Shown here: positions 45,301 through 55,021 of the stretch, one piece after another | How the letters are laid out: every line of letters starts with the position of its first letter | How positions within the stretch are numbered: the first letter of the stretch is position 1 | Assembly: GCA_031002005.1 (NCBI GenBank) | Contig: CM061914.1 | Coordinates: 18,772,148 to 18,836,147, forward strand | Direction of reading: 5' to 3' | DNA from: Vandiemenella viatica | Taxonomy: Eukaryota; Arthropoda; Insecta; Orthoptera; Morabidae | DNA: 64,000 bases | Position numbers and translations under genes: made by a program | Notes under the pieces: generated by a model | The model's database searches: none | What the model saw: only the letters and a program-made list of their open reading frames with translations | What the model was told of the DNA's origin: nothing

Positions 45301-48300
45301 CTGCCAGTTACGCATGAAAGAAAAGTATGGAAGCTGAAGAAGCGAAGGCTCAGCCAGGATGGATTACCTGGAATTAATTAGGAAGGAGGTGTCAAGTGTG
45401 GGATTGAGGACGATGAAAGAAGAATAAAAAGAGTGCGAAAGGATACTGATAAAGATGGCGGAGAGTGTGTGTTGCAGAACAAAAGCAGAGGAAGAAAAAG
45501 AAACGCCAGTGTCAAATTATGTGCATAAGAAAGAGGGGATTTAGAGAATGACTCAGGATTACAGCAAAACAAGCCAAAAAAGTTTAGAAGATAGTAAAAA
45601 GGAAGCCAAATTGGAACTACCAGAATAAAATAAGAACTGGTTTCCTAAATGAAGAGAAACATTTGAAAAGGAGCATGAGAGGAGTAGCAAAGTCCTGTGT
45701 ACAACTGTCAAAAATAAAACAAAATTAAAAAATGAGTACAAAAGAATAATGGATAGTAGTGGAAATACTGATGAGAAAATGGATGAGCAGAAGAAGTGGA
45801 GAGAATATTTTAAAAATTTACTAAATGTAGGTATATCAAACACCTATTCCGGAAGGTATGAATTTTGAAGAGTTAACAAAAGACAAAAGTTGAAGATTAG
45901 AGATACGAAGCACCTGGCATGGACGGACTGTCAGTGGATGTGATAAGAGCAGCAGGGGTTGTGGGAATAGAATGGTTACACACTGTCCTAAGGTTAGTCC
46001 GGAAAAGGTAAAAGATTACGGAAGGCTGGAAGAGGGGTGCTATTGTGTTAACCTTCAAGAAGTGCATAAAATAAAATGTCAGAGTTTCGGAGGAATTCTG
46101 CAAAAACATTTGATAAAAAGGATAAGGGGAGTGTCAAGAAGAGGAGCAATACAATTTCAGACTTGGAATGTTTACAGCGTATTTAATGTTTAGAACAAGA
46201 CTATTACAAGATTAACAATACAAGTATGGGAAAAATCTACAAGTATTTTTTGATATAGTGAAAATATGACAGGACGTGCAAAGAGAAAGTCTGGGAAGCA
46301 TTTAAAGTGAAATGAGTTAGTAGAGGAGTATATAAGAGGAAGTGAAAGTTGTATGAAGCTGGATATGAAGAGGGCAGAGTAGGATCAGGCAATGAGTTCA
46401 GGGAGGTAATTGATCTCTCTACTACCATTTAATGTTGTTATGAGTAAAATAAAAAAGGAAGTGGCCATCAAGACCAGAGAGAACAGCATGAAAACCAAAG
46501 TGTTTGGTGTGTTTTGAGACACTGTGAGGCAGATAAGCAAGAACAGCTGGATGCACTGCAAATAGCAATCAAATATTACATAGCACAATTCTGTAAATTA
46601 GTACTTACAATTCCAAGGGAGGGAACGATTAACTGTGATGTTAAATATGGACGCTAGTAACTGAAGGTTGTATGCTGTTATGCTCATGGCTTTACTCCTC
46701 GTTGAGTTCATTACTGGTTGGTAAGAAATGGTAAGGAATAGGGCCACAGAATTTTTATAGAAACTGTCCCAGTATTCATCTCTAGTAATCTGTGAAAAAC
46801 CCAAATCTGGACGGCCAGACGAAGATTCGAATCTGTCTCCTCCCAAATGCGAGGCCAGAGTGTTATCACTCAACACCGTGCTCAGTATGAAGGCAGTAAA
46901 TGAATTCCAGTATTTGGAAAGTATTGAAAGAAAAGATGCAAGAGAGCACAAGAATTCTGGTGTCTCAGAGCAGATTTGGTGCAATGGGGTGCCACAGAGG
47001 GATTATTCACAGGACTTGCTCAGTGCCAATGCTGTCGTGCGGTTCTGAAGCAAAGGGATATCAGCAGAACCTGTGTCACATAGATGAAGTTTGGAGCAAC
47101 TACTCTGGTCAAACCATGTGGCGAGGATGTGAGGAAAGCAGTTAAAGAGGAATCTCTCCGGAATAGGACTGAAAGATCAAGACTCCAACGATATGGATGC
47201 ATGAACAGGATGGGAGATGACAGGAAAGATGACGTGGTCATTAATGCCATTCATAATAGGTGCTTATTACACTCATCCTACTCACTTAGTAACCTTCAAT
47301 ACTGCTTCTAAATATTTGAAAAATTCTGTACAAATTACAAATTTAGCTACAATTCTTTACTCACATTTTGTACCTTTTAAATGTTTCCGTGTTTTAATGT
47401 ATTTCAGCATATGGAAAGGAGTAAGACAGAAATTGGAGAAAATAAAGAGAAAAATACAAAATGAGAACTTTTCAGACTTGTCATACATTATTAACTGAGA
47501 AAGGCTTTCATTTTTAAAAATATAAATTAAAAACAAATTATACGTCTATATGCTCACTTTGTGGTGGCCACCCGCATCCTCTTCAATTCCCGAATCATCA
47601 GCCTCAGACATGAAGCTCGGCATTGCACTGGCCAAGTCATTCTGCATACATGTTACCAGGTTCCTGAAATGGGCATTATGGCATTAGGCTTCTGGAGGTT
47701 AGACAACGAATTTCTCTCTTCAAGGACATACATTTGTACAATGGATGAGGTATTGATTTTAACACTAAAAGTCTCATAATACAATTTTTTTATTCCATCA
47801 GTTTTATTTTTTTTTAGATATGAATCATTATAAAAACTTCTAAATAACTATGTCGGATCAATGAAGTAACATGAAAGTAAGGTAGACACTTGCCTAAATG
47901 CGCTCTGTACACATTCAGCTAAGATGTCCTGTGCATCGAGTGAGAACGCCGATATATGCCTGTCCGACTTGAGGAAATGGAGCAGCTCAGACGAATTGGC
48001 CATCCAAAAGGCAAGTGTTTTAGCATCATTATACCTTTCCTGGAAACCAAACAAAATATTACATATAACCTCATTAACTCAAAAAAAAAACTACTTCATG
48101 AACAAAATAATCCATTGCACAGACCTTTGATAATAGATGGATTTTTGCTTTACAGTAATCAGAACAAATAATAAAATCTCTATTTTACCTGAAGGTTACA
48201 ACGAACAGTGAAGTGCTGAACTTAAACATTAGAAAAGACGTCCATTAGATGTCAGTCACAACATATATTCGCGAGAATACCATGATTGAACTAAACCAAG

Positions 48301-51300
48301 TACAACTATTGGCATAACATAAGAAAGTAACAGACAGCTATAAGTTTACATTACTTTATGTATGAAGTATAACTCTTTGCCTAAATAAACTGTGATGATA
48401 TGTTCGGCCAGAAATATTTACTCTCACACCAGTTCAACTGCACCTGCTGTAAATTACTGTCAATTCTAGTGTTCAAATTCGGATCAGCATGTATTAATCA
48501 TCGCATGCATTGCTTAATATGAGGTCTCAAAAAAAGTCAGCCCACAATGAAATTTTCTATCACCTCAAATGAAAATAATGTATTTCTATTAATTTAGCAG
48601 TCAGATGAAGTCATGTAAAAGGTTTTTTAAATCATTAAGCGATAATCCTCATATCACACAGTTGATTTTAAAATGTGTTGATAGTAGTGGTGTACCTGTA
48701 TGACGCTATGAATCATGGCGGCGACCCTCGCTAGCAGCACGGTGAGACGGTGTGCCCTCTCGGTGGGCGTGAGCTCGGGCCGGTAGTGGGTGGACGCGCG
48801 GTAGCGAGCAACGAGATACAGAGTGTACGTGGGTGCCAGCTTGAAGTGAGGGGTAGCGGGGTCCAGGCCAGTCACCACGGCGTGCAGAAACTCGTCTTCC
48901 GTCTCCTCGCGGAATTCCAACACCGCGGGGAGGATCGGGTCCGACCCCCGCGGGTACCTCTCGTAGTTGGACAGCCTGCAATCATGAAAATCCGTCAAAT
49001 CGAGTACAGCAAAAAGTCAGATTGCAATATTTGTTTAAAAATAATGAAAGATTCAGAAATAAATATGGTGATAGTTGGTCTTAAATAAAGAAAATTTTGT
49101 TGTTCTGAAGGACAGCTCAGAATGGTTTCTCAAGGAAAGTGTATTGTCACCTCTCCTGTTTAATGTGGTACTGGATATAGTCATCACAGAAGTCCAGGAA
49201 TAAAGAGCACTAGCAGAACTGAAAATGATAGCATATGCTGATGACATAATCATATGGGAAGTGACGGCAGGATATGGAAAGAAAATGAGGGAAATGGTGG
49301 ACTACAACGCAGAAACATGGCCTCGAGATGACTGGAGAAACAGTCAGCAAATATTGCTACCAGCAACATTCATATCTCGAAATGACCATGAAAACAAGAT
49401 AAGAGAAATCAGGGCTAGAACCGATTCATTTCTGTACTCATTTTTCCCACGAGCGATTAGGGAATGGAATAGAAAGGATTTACCGGGCGAATAAACTTAA
49501 AATCCGACAGGAGTAGCTTTCGATAAAGCACTCCAGCCATCCTGATCTGGGTTTTCCATGGTTTTTCCAGATCACTCCACGCGAATGCGGGGATGGTTCC
49601 TCACAATAGCCCATGGGCGCCTCCTGCCATATCCCTTATAACCCTTCCAAACCATAGCCCTTTTCGATAGGTGCAATGCACCCTCCGCCACACACTTTTA
49701 GTGAATTGCGGAGTAATAATAATAATAATAATAATAAAACAGCCAAGATATTGGACATAGCAAGAAACACTGGCTCATCAAAGGATGTGTTACTCGATGG
49801 CAAGAAATTGGTTTGTGAATTTGGGAAGCAAGGTAATTACCAACAGAAAAATGGAGCAAGAAACAGGGGAGAGAATAAGAAAGAGTAGAGGACTGTATCA
49901 TTATATATAGGACGTAATCTGGAGGTGGAATATAGGGAAGGAGCCAAAATTATGCTCTATAAAGTATATTTCCAGTTATGGTTCTGAAACAGGTGGCAGA
50001 GATGAGGTATGGAGAACATCACGAGGAAAGGTAAAATCAGAAATGGAAACATCAGCGAGAGATTACTGTTTGAGCACTGGAAGAGATGTTAATAATGAAA
50101 AGACTGCAGTGGCACATTATGAGGATGGAGGAGAGGGGAACGCTGAAGTTAAAACTCTTCAACAGTGGGAAGGAAAGAAGGCCAATTGGAAGACCTCGGA
50201 CAAGTCGGGTGGACGAAATAAAGAAAGATGCAGATGTTAAGGAGTTGTTTGGAGACAAGTCTTGAAGGGAAAATCTTGGAGCGACTGCCCAGACTTAGAA
50301 AAGGATGTACTGGGTGACCTGCAACAGTGGAAACACCTAACAATAATTTTGATGATGAAGGAACAGCTCTCATAGTAATAACAAAGCAATTTGTTTCAGA
50401 ACATAACACATTTAACTATGGTTTCAGCTAGGAGACCAACACAAATGTTTAGACTGGAAATAAACACATGAATAATACAATATTACTATCAAACCACACA
50501 ATAGTAGAAGCATCATTTGTGTATCTACACACCACATCCGTCAACCAGCAGACTACTACAACTGTTATAGTTTGTGAACTATCCCGAGAGATGAGCATAA
50601 ATGTTGTCACGTGTCTGTAAATCGTGTACGCAGATTTCTGGGTGTAAAGTGTTAATTTTGTTGGTGTAACACGTACATTTTGAGGTAGTAAGTGGGGACC
50701 AAGCAAACGATTGTGTACATTATTACTAAAAACCATCTATAAACTGCAATATGGATTTCTGGTACATTGGGCCGACAGTTTGAACTCAAGTGCATTGTAC
50801 CTACCAGTATGGCGGTGCTCTAACAAGGCCCGCCGGCCAGTGCATTTGAATTTGCCCGCCAACAGCAGTGGTCTAGAATATTATAACAGCCCTCAGACCG
50901 AGACCTTTAATGAAATCGTATTTGAAGAATTATTTGTAGCAAGCTGGGAGCTAAATGAATAGGGTTTTGTATATTTTTCTATAAATTAATTGTTAATCTG
51001 TGAAAATGGACGTTGTTTTATGGATATAAACTATGTAAATAGCATTTAATACGTTCAAGGACATTACTATGCAAGAAACATTAGTTAAAAGACCTGAGGG
51101 AGGTAAGTTACTCCGAAGTGGCTGTGCCGGGAGTAAATGTGTAAAAGTGTCGTAAATATACAAAGTGAGAAACAGTGGGACAACAGTGAAATAAGTGATT
51201 TGTGTATGTGAAAGTTTCTTTGTTTAATTATATATAGTAGTATTGTGTGTGAATGTATGTTATTCAAATTACTAATTTACAGTATATATGTATATATCAA

Positions 51301-54300
51301 AAAACACTAACACATATCATATACATTCTTACACATTGTTAATTTAATTATGTAACAAATTTTTTGAAATTTGATAAGTTTTTGCGTTACTAACTTGTCC
51401 TATATCCTGAACAATATTTAGCAATTAGCTGCAAACTATAATTTTATCTTATGTACCTCTTGTAATATATTGGAAATATGGACCCAGAGTAGAAACTAGG
51501 TGCTGGGCTATTATGTACCAGGATATATAATAAAAAAAATTGCAAGTAGTGAGATGAGCTACAATATTTAGAGAGGACAATTTGCGATGGTTTGGACCGT
51601 TTTCGTGGATAATTTTGTGTGTAAATATCTTTAATTGTCATTTATGTTCATTTCATAATGATTGTGAATAATTTTGTTTTGATTTTGATTGTTTCAATGT
51701 GATTTTAATTGTTTAAGTATTGTTAGAATTCCAGAAATGTCGGTCGGAAGTCTTTGAATTATTCTGGAATTTTCTGTGAAAGCTTATATACGCAATCGTC
51801 AGAGACCAGTTTTTAGCTCTAAGTATTCAAAGAGTTGTATTCAAGTTTGTTTGTTATAATCGCTGGAGCATGTGTTTACATTTGCACGTAGTATCTTTGG
51901 AGTCTGATATCTTAAGAAAAATAAAACAAACATTAAAGTGTATCTTGGACTAATTATTTAATTAATAAAATGAGATACCTAACAATATGCTAACTCGAAA
52001 ACTCTTAAAAGGTCTCATTGATGGTTTTTACTTTTTGATTGTAATTAAAACGTGTTACTTATATCTTCGTTATATTTAAACATCTATTGTAATTACAGGT
52101 AAGTATTATGTGGCTCACAGGTTAACTTAGAATTGAAGTTGTGGCCCAGCTCCAAAATTGGTTAGGCAGCCTTTATTTATTATCTTAATTTGTCCAAAAA
52201 ATCATCTAAATTGTGGAAAATACTTAAATTTATAAAAGCAGGGTACAAACCACAGATGCGTGTGTTTACCTGTTACCGTTGCTACTGCCGACCGACCTCT
52301 GCGACCGAGTCTCCTCCTTGTTCCCCAGGCTGGAGGTTGACACGGTCTCGACGTTCCCGTCGACGTCGAAGGTCGTCTCGTAGTTCTGGGGTGGCGAGCC
52401 ATTCTGGCCCCCGCCACTGTGGGCCGGAGTCGATGCCCCGCCGTGACTTACGGCGTCGTCACCTCGGGAGGACTGTCTGCAGGTGCGGGGCAGGGTTAGG
52501 TGCACAAAGCAAGCCACGACATGCGGGTAACTGACAGTAGCGATAAACATGTCATCTATCCGTTTGGAAAATGAATTATTGATAGGAAGTGAAGAACTGT
52601 AAATGAAGGGTTCAGACTAAGAAATTTAGAAGAGGTGATATAGAAAGTATTGTTTTGACGACTTCCTAGCTAATTTACACAAAGGTAAAGATAGAGAATT
52701 AAACAAACTTCAGAAAAAAAAATTAAACCCAGTTAGCTTGATCAGGAATTTGAAAATCGCACTTATACCAATAGAATATGTGAATTCTCAGCAAATTGTT
52801 GGGCCAACGCCTTAAACACTTAAATTTGCTAGTACGCAACAAGGGCTCCTTCATCTATTTGTTTTACCTATCCATGCAAACAGTTTTCACACCTCCGACA
52901 TTTTCTCCCCGAGACAAATATAATGTAATGACTAACAATCAAACAGTAAGTAATGTAAATCCAAATTCTAGTCATAACAAATAGTTAAAAGAACTGTTTA
53001 CAAATAGGATTTGCCAGAAATGCACAAAACATGTTTAATAATATTGAGAGGAACGAAACTAAGATTAATTGCTGAAGATCTTCATAATCCTCTAAAAATA
53101 GATTTCAAGATGTCTGTGAGCTACTGGTACCCATGTCTGGTGTTTTATATAATGTTTTTCAGAAAATAATGTTATTTTGATGTCCATATTTTCCTATCTT
53201 CCATCATGTTTCATACACAGAACTTTAACAACACGTAACCCTCAATCACCAAAAGCCATCTACAAAAGGAAGACAAGGAGAAGAAGATTTGGAATTGCTA
53301 ACATAGCGAACAAAAGTACATTTATCTTCAGACATGTTGGGGAAGAAGGCTAGAAATTCTTTTGCATCAAAAGTATCTGTTAAAAACAGAAATAAATGTT
53401 CAGTAATGTGTGACGATGCTACTGTCAGTTAAAGGGTGGGAGACACACAATAACTAAGGCTTATGCTTTCTGATGTGTTATCTACGTATTCTGCAAAAAC
53501 TAAACAATAAAACGAAACTCATTAAAAACAAGCCTCTGTAAAGTTAGCTACTGCATTGGTGAAGCTACACACTGAAGTGAAAACTAGCATGTAGCAGCAT
53601 TCTGTGAAACAAACACTAGCCTAGCATTCCATCCACTCAGAGCTATCGCAACTTTGACCAACCTGTCGTAGGAGTAATCGAGCGCTTGTCGGGCACTGTC
53701 GTGTCGCTGGCGCGTCCTGTCATCGTGTGACGGGTCTATGAACCTGAAGCTGTGTATCCGACCAAACTTCACGACTGCACCGTGCTGAAACAAAGTATCA
53801 TAACGTTCAGTTTATTACAAATACAAGTAAATACAAAGGTTTCAATTTATAACCAAATATTTTATGTGAACTACAAAGAACTGTGTGAAAAGTAACTCAA
53901 TAATGTAACATATCATTTGCACACTTACTTATTAATACGCCACAAATGTTGGTTAATTTTGACAATATTTGGTATTAATTAAATATTTTATAGATATTAG
54001 CTATCAAATGTCCATCAATAAACATTTCTTCTAAAATCAAAAGAGTTATAAATCAGATAAAGTTAGTATGATACTAGAAAACTCATAACTGACACACTCC
54101 ACCACATTAGTTTCAATGGAATTTCTCTCTCCTAAAGTGGTATGATATACTGTAAGCTTTAGTTTAGAGAGTTCCCTTGCAGAAGCACGTTTTCCATATT
54201 GAGTTCTATCACACCACTCTGTAAAATAACTACATTCCTACACAGGCACTACTATAGAGACCAGAGATATGTTTTACCGAGCATGGTGGTGTAACGGATA

Positions 54301-55021
54301 GCGTTCTGACCTCGCATTCGGGAGGACGGCGGTTCGAATCCCCGTCCAGGCATCCAGATTTGCATTTTCCATGGTTTCCCAAATCAATCCAGGCAAATGC
54401 CGGGATGCTTCCTTAAAAAAGGGCATGGCCGAATTCCTTCCCATTCCTTGCCCCCATCCTTTCCCGTCTCTAAAGACCTCGCTGTTGAGAGACGTAAAGC
54501 AGTTAAAAAAAAGAGAGAGAGATATGTTGCTTTCCAATTTATGCAACTAATATCTCTCAACTTTTTCGACCGTGTTCCCAGTTCCCTGGAGGCTGGTGGA
54601 CTTTACTGTATCTTTACTCTGGTGGCTAAATTACCATCAGGTGTAGTTGGTCCTTCCTTGAACTAGTTGGCTGTGTCCCCAGCTACTGTGCTCCCTCAAC
54701 TTTCCTGCCTGGATTCCATCTACCGTAGTTGACAGTGTTGGCTGATGGTTACCTGCAGGATGGTGGTCTCGTAGATCCTCTGTCCGTTGACGTAGGTCTC
54801 GGCGTCCCTGGAGCACGGCGTGACGGTGACGATGCCCTCTGTGTGCGCCACCACGCAGTGCCGGGGGCGGATGTTGGGTCCGAACAGCTGGAGGCACTGT
54901 GCCTGCTGCCCCGCGCCGCCCCCGGCCGCCCCCGTCGCCGCCGCCCTCTCGCTGCCCACCTCGGTCACGTTCGGAGGCAGTCGGTGGCGCTTCGGAGCTC
55001 CACTCGTCACGTCGGAACCAT
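36214..55021 (-). CDS. cno: canoe/afadin gene, internal part: ten exons
   Basis: Canoe (afadin) is a cytoplasmic scaffold that binds Rap1-type GTPases, nectins and actin at adherens junctions. The ten exons, in minus-strand order, are 55021-54753, 53784-53663, 52476-52270, 48975-48696, 48039-47894, 47663-47558, 44766-44494, 39057-38908, 37967-37704 and 36360-36214. Together they give 1964 coding bases and about 654 residues. Domain order FHA, linker, DIL, half PDZ equals that of the family. Every exon join keeps the frame (phases 0, 2, 2, 0, 2, 0, 0, 0, 0), a strong internal check. Nine acceptors end in AG; eight donors are GT and one is GC. Introns run from 230 to 5436 bases. The RA domains, the rest of the PDZ and the actin-binding tail lie outside the window. 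No disabling changes are seen, so it is probably the live gene. Confidence 0.95.
36361..37703 (-). other. canoe intron, 1343 bases
   Basis: AT-rich; no repeat or exon recognised. The donor is CGGGG then GTCAGT, weaker than the other donors. Confidence 0.7.
37704..37967 (-). CDS. cno: canoe exon: end of DIL domain
   Basis: 88 codons in phase 0. It begins QAELSADELVRQDGREVQLE and includes FLLPEDGYSCDVVRGLPQGL and LWTIYMGS, the closing helices of the DIL domain as in afadin. The acceptor is GTTTGCAG. I placed the end at the GTCAGT donor because the following exon then continues in phase 0; reading on gives non-conserved sequence and a stop. Strongly GC-rich relative to its introns. Confidence 0.93.
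38418..38572. mobile_element. short MITE in a canoe intron
   Basis: TAATCAAAATAAAATCC with GGGGGCATGTAAA at the left pairs with the inverse of TTTACATGCCCCC with GGAGTTTTATTTTGATT at the right, arms of about 33 bases. The loop is about 85 AT-rich bases. Confidence 0.7.
38908..39057 (-). CDS. cno: canoe exon: DIL domain
   Basis: 50 codons in phase 0: APKYNAEDLSALVSTCFKLN and SLQMRALLSQYQPAPDEPRL match the conserved STCFKLNSLQ...LL..Y..A.DEP block of afadin DIL domains. The acceptor is TTATGTTGCCAG and the donor AGG then GTGAGT. Confidence 0.95.
39153..39280. mobile_element. hairpin MITE, 64-base arms without loop
   Basis: A near-perfect palindrome centred at 39216/39217 (GAAGGC-GCCTTC), with 6 mismatches in 64 pairs. 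The outer ends are TAATAAATTTCTCT. There is no spacer, so the transcribed form would be a long hairpin. Confidence 0.85.
39552..39781 (-). mobile_element. SINE, family 1, nearly complete
   Basis: On the minus strand ACCGAGCGTGGTGGTTCAGC and GGGTTCAAATCCCTGTC give the tRNA head. CCCAGATTTGGGTTTTCTAC and GAATGCCGGGACGG form the body, which ends AATGACCTCAACGTTGATGA. It lies in a canoe intron in gene-sense orientation. Confidence 0.85.
40183..41202 (+). mobile_element. mariner relic, about 1 kb
   Basis: The ends share CGTCTGTCCCAA (left, 40189) and GAGGTCTGTCCCAA (inverse of the right end). Between them lies a broken plus-strand transposase: EDHWSNMQELECDLGIPKTG (helix-turn-helix part), HDNAPAHAL (second catalytic aspartate block) and PCDF then LFPKMPFKGHRFDNK (third). 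At least six stops or shifts are present. Length is just under a normal mariner. Confidence 0.8.
41266..41456 (-). pseudogene. possible Penelope-like retroelement C-terminal fragment
   Basis: The minus-strand frame reads VTKEAIEMRLNGIVINWDQG and LSLSQTWKTAMKLL, resembling the REAIEI-L...N-D-G-LS-W-P stretch after the GIY-YIG nuclease of Penelope-like elements. It is short and without the RT, so tentative. Confidence 0.4.
42574..42672. repeat. two poly-C runs
   Basis: C runs of 16 (42574-42589) and about 15 (42658-42672) bases flank a 68-base spacer. They may mark ends of a small element, but I see no inverted repeat. Confidence 0.6.
44494..44766 (-). CDS. cno: canoe exon: core of DIL domain
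   Basis: 91 codons in phase 0. MELLRRCRVNAALTIQLFSQ, then FVNTWSFNAVV and WAERQGLELAADCHLARIIQ, is the most conserved block of the afadin DIL domain. The acceptor CTCGACAG then GTTCTG was chosen over the CTGCAG nine bases downstream because the extra VLQ fits the family. The polypyrimidine tract is poor, and a SINE ends about 35 bases upstream. The donor is CTGCAG then GTGAGT. Confidence 0.95.
44801..45003 (-). mobile_element. SINE, family 1, next to a canoe acceptor site
   Basis: On the minus strand GACCTCACATTCGGAATGAT and GGGTTCAAATTCCCG form the head and GAGATTTGGGTTTTCCACGG the body. Its 3' end, CTACCTCATCACTGACGAGG, falls within about 35 bases of the acceptor at 44767. Confidence 0.8.
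45570..46600 (+). mobile_element. LINE family E, first part
   Basis: Plus-strand ORF2 debris: KKWREYFKNLLNV (linker before RT), GTDGLSVDVIRAAG-like (mutated PG-DGI), then stops and shifts through 46560. The part past 46887 is its continuation beyond a SINE. It lies antisense to canoe in an intron. Confidence 0.65.
46688..46887 (-). mobile_element. SINE, family 1, inserted in LINE
   Basis: On the minus strand GGCCTCGCATTTGGGAGGAG and GATTCGAATCTTCGTCTGG form the head and CCAGATTTGGGTTTTTCACA the body. It splits the LINE at 45570-47260. Confidence 0.8.
46888..47260 (+). mobile_element. LINE family E, C-terminal part
   Basis: MKAVNEFQYLESIERKDARE is a mutated V-EF-YLGS-I-KDG block, which follows the YADD box in LINE reverse transcriptases. 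Further debris of the thumb and C-terminal region (LLWSNHVARM) follows. Confidence 0.6.
47558..47663 (-). CDS. cno: canoe exon: DIL domain
   Basis: 35 codons after completing a split Arg codon. NLVTCMQNDLASAMPSFMSE followed by an acidic GIEED stretch matches YLVHCLQ-EL---MPAFL of afadin. The acceptor is CCATTTCAG and the donor CACAAA then GTGAGC. The upstream intron is the shortest (230 bases) and has a GC donor. Confidence 0.92.
47894..48039 (-). CDS. cno: canoe exon: DIL domain; GC donor site
   Basis: 48 codons plus two bases. ERYNDAKTLAFWMANSSELL and HFLKSDRHIS then LDAQDILAECVQ match the afadin DIL start. The exon ends TTTAG and the intron opens GCAAGT, the textbook GC-AG donor context. 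This join restores the expected phase and residues (AFR then NLVTC). A GT reading would need a shifted end that breaks the phase. Confidence 0.92.
48696..48975 (-). CDS. cno: canoe exon: entry to DIL domain
   Basis: 93 codons after a split Arg. LPAVLEFREETEDEFLHAVV, then HFKLAPTYTLYLVARYRAST, YRPELTPTERAH and VAAMIHSVIQ correspond to the family's LPA-LEFREDCED and SPTER blocks. The acceptor is ATGATTGCAG and the donor CATACAG then GTACAC. GC-rich against AT-rich introns. Confidence 0.95.
49085..49270 (+). mobile_element. LINE family F, RT fragment
   Basis: SVLSPLLFNVVLDIVI followed by IAYADDIIIWE gives the region between the PQG block and the catalytic YADD box of a LINE reverse transcriptase. 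The rest resumes near 49738. Confidence 0.75.
49271..49737 (+). mobile_element. LINE family A 3' end with SINE-like 3' UTR and AAT tail
   Basis: The frame ends RARTDSFLYSFFPRAIREWN then RKDLPGE and a stop at 49494, the C-terminus of a CR1-like ORF2. The 3' untranslated part carries CTGGGTTTTCCATGG and GCGAATGCGGGGATGG, like the body of SINE family 1. It ends in AAT repeats (49712-49737). The same arrangement is seen inverted at 31200-31530. It interrupts LINE F. Confidence 0.75.
49712..49737. repeat. AAT microsatellite (LINE tail)
   Basis: Eight to nine AAT units closing the LINE A 3' end. Confidence 0.9.
49738..50360 (+). mobile_element. LINE family F, C-terminal part
   Basis: In shifting frames: a MLYKVYFQ block, then RGNAEV-like and VGRKEGQLEDLGQVGW debris (mutated VGRKRPIGRPRTRWVDEIKKD), ending TVETPNNN. 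It is the thumb and tail of the RT fragment at 49085-49270. Confidence 0.6.
52270..52476 (-). CDS. cno: canoe exon: linker after FHA
   Basis: About 69 codons between split Arg codons. QSSRGDDAVSHGGASTPAHS and PPQNYETTFDVDGNVETVST, then SQRSVGSSNGN, is a Ser/Gly-rich linker. The NYETTF-DGNVETVSTSSL stretch is a conserved island I associate with insect canoe. The acceptor is CCGCACCTGCAG and the donor GTAACAG then GTAAAC. Confidence 0.88.
53663..53784 (-). CDS. cno: canoe exon: second half of FHA domain
   Basis: 40 codons plus two bases, phase 0 start. HGAVVKFGRIHSFRFIDPSH completes the FHA fold (VKFG.SH.FKFVDP in afadin), and DDRTRQRHDSARQALDYSYD is charged linker. The acceptor is CTTTGTTTCAG and the donor GACAG then GTTGGT. 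Confidence 0.94.
53785..54752 (-). other. canoe intron inside FHA, 968 bases, with a SINE
   Basis: It splits the FHA domain and holds a young SINE at 54274-54517. Otherwise AT-rich and featureless. Confidence 0.8.
54274..54517 (+). mobile_element. SINE, family 1, complete with TSD
   Basis: The head is GTGTAACGGATAGCGTTCTG and GGTTCGAATCCCCGTCC; the body has CCAGATTTGCATTTTCCATG and CAGGCAAATGCCGGGATGC. The A-rich tail runs into AGAGAG. AGAGATATGTT flanks it at 54263-54273 and 54518-54528. It is close to the 2587 copy over its full length, so this subfamily looks fairly young. Confidence 0.92.
54753..55021 (-). CDS. cno: canoe exon: first half of FHA domain
   Basis: 89 codons after two bases of a split codon. 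The frame reads DGSDVTSGAPKRHRLPPNVT, then EVGSERAAATGAAGGGAGQQ, then LQLFGPNIRPRHCVVAHTEG and IVTVTPCSRDAETYVNGQRI. This is the FHA phosphopeptide-type fold of afadin (QLFGP-IQP-HC, DAETYV-GQRI). An Ala/Gly-rich run is inserted before QLFGP. The acceptor is TTTGTTTGCAG and the donor CTGCAG then GTAACC. Confidence 0.95.

Larger units (their letters stand above)
48976..52269 (-). other. canoe intron, 3294 bases, with LINE debris
   Basis: It contains LINE F pieces and a LINE A 3' end (49085-50360). The part from 50361 to 52269 is AT-rich. Around 51480-51970 lie a TATATACGC and an AAATAAAAC signal that could belong to a solo LTR, but I could not define ends. Confidence 0.55.

Noticed and set aside
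51480..51970. Solo LTR
   Set aside because: Promoter-like and polyadenylation-like words are present, but no TG...CA ends with a target duplication could be defined.
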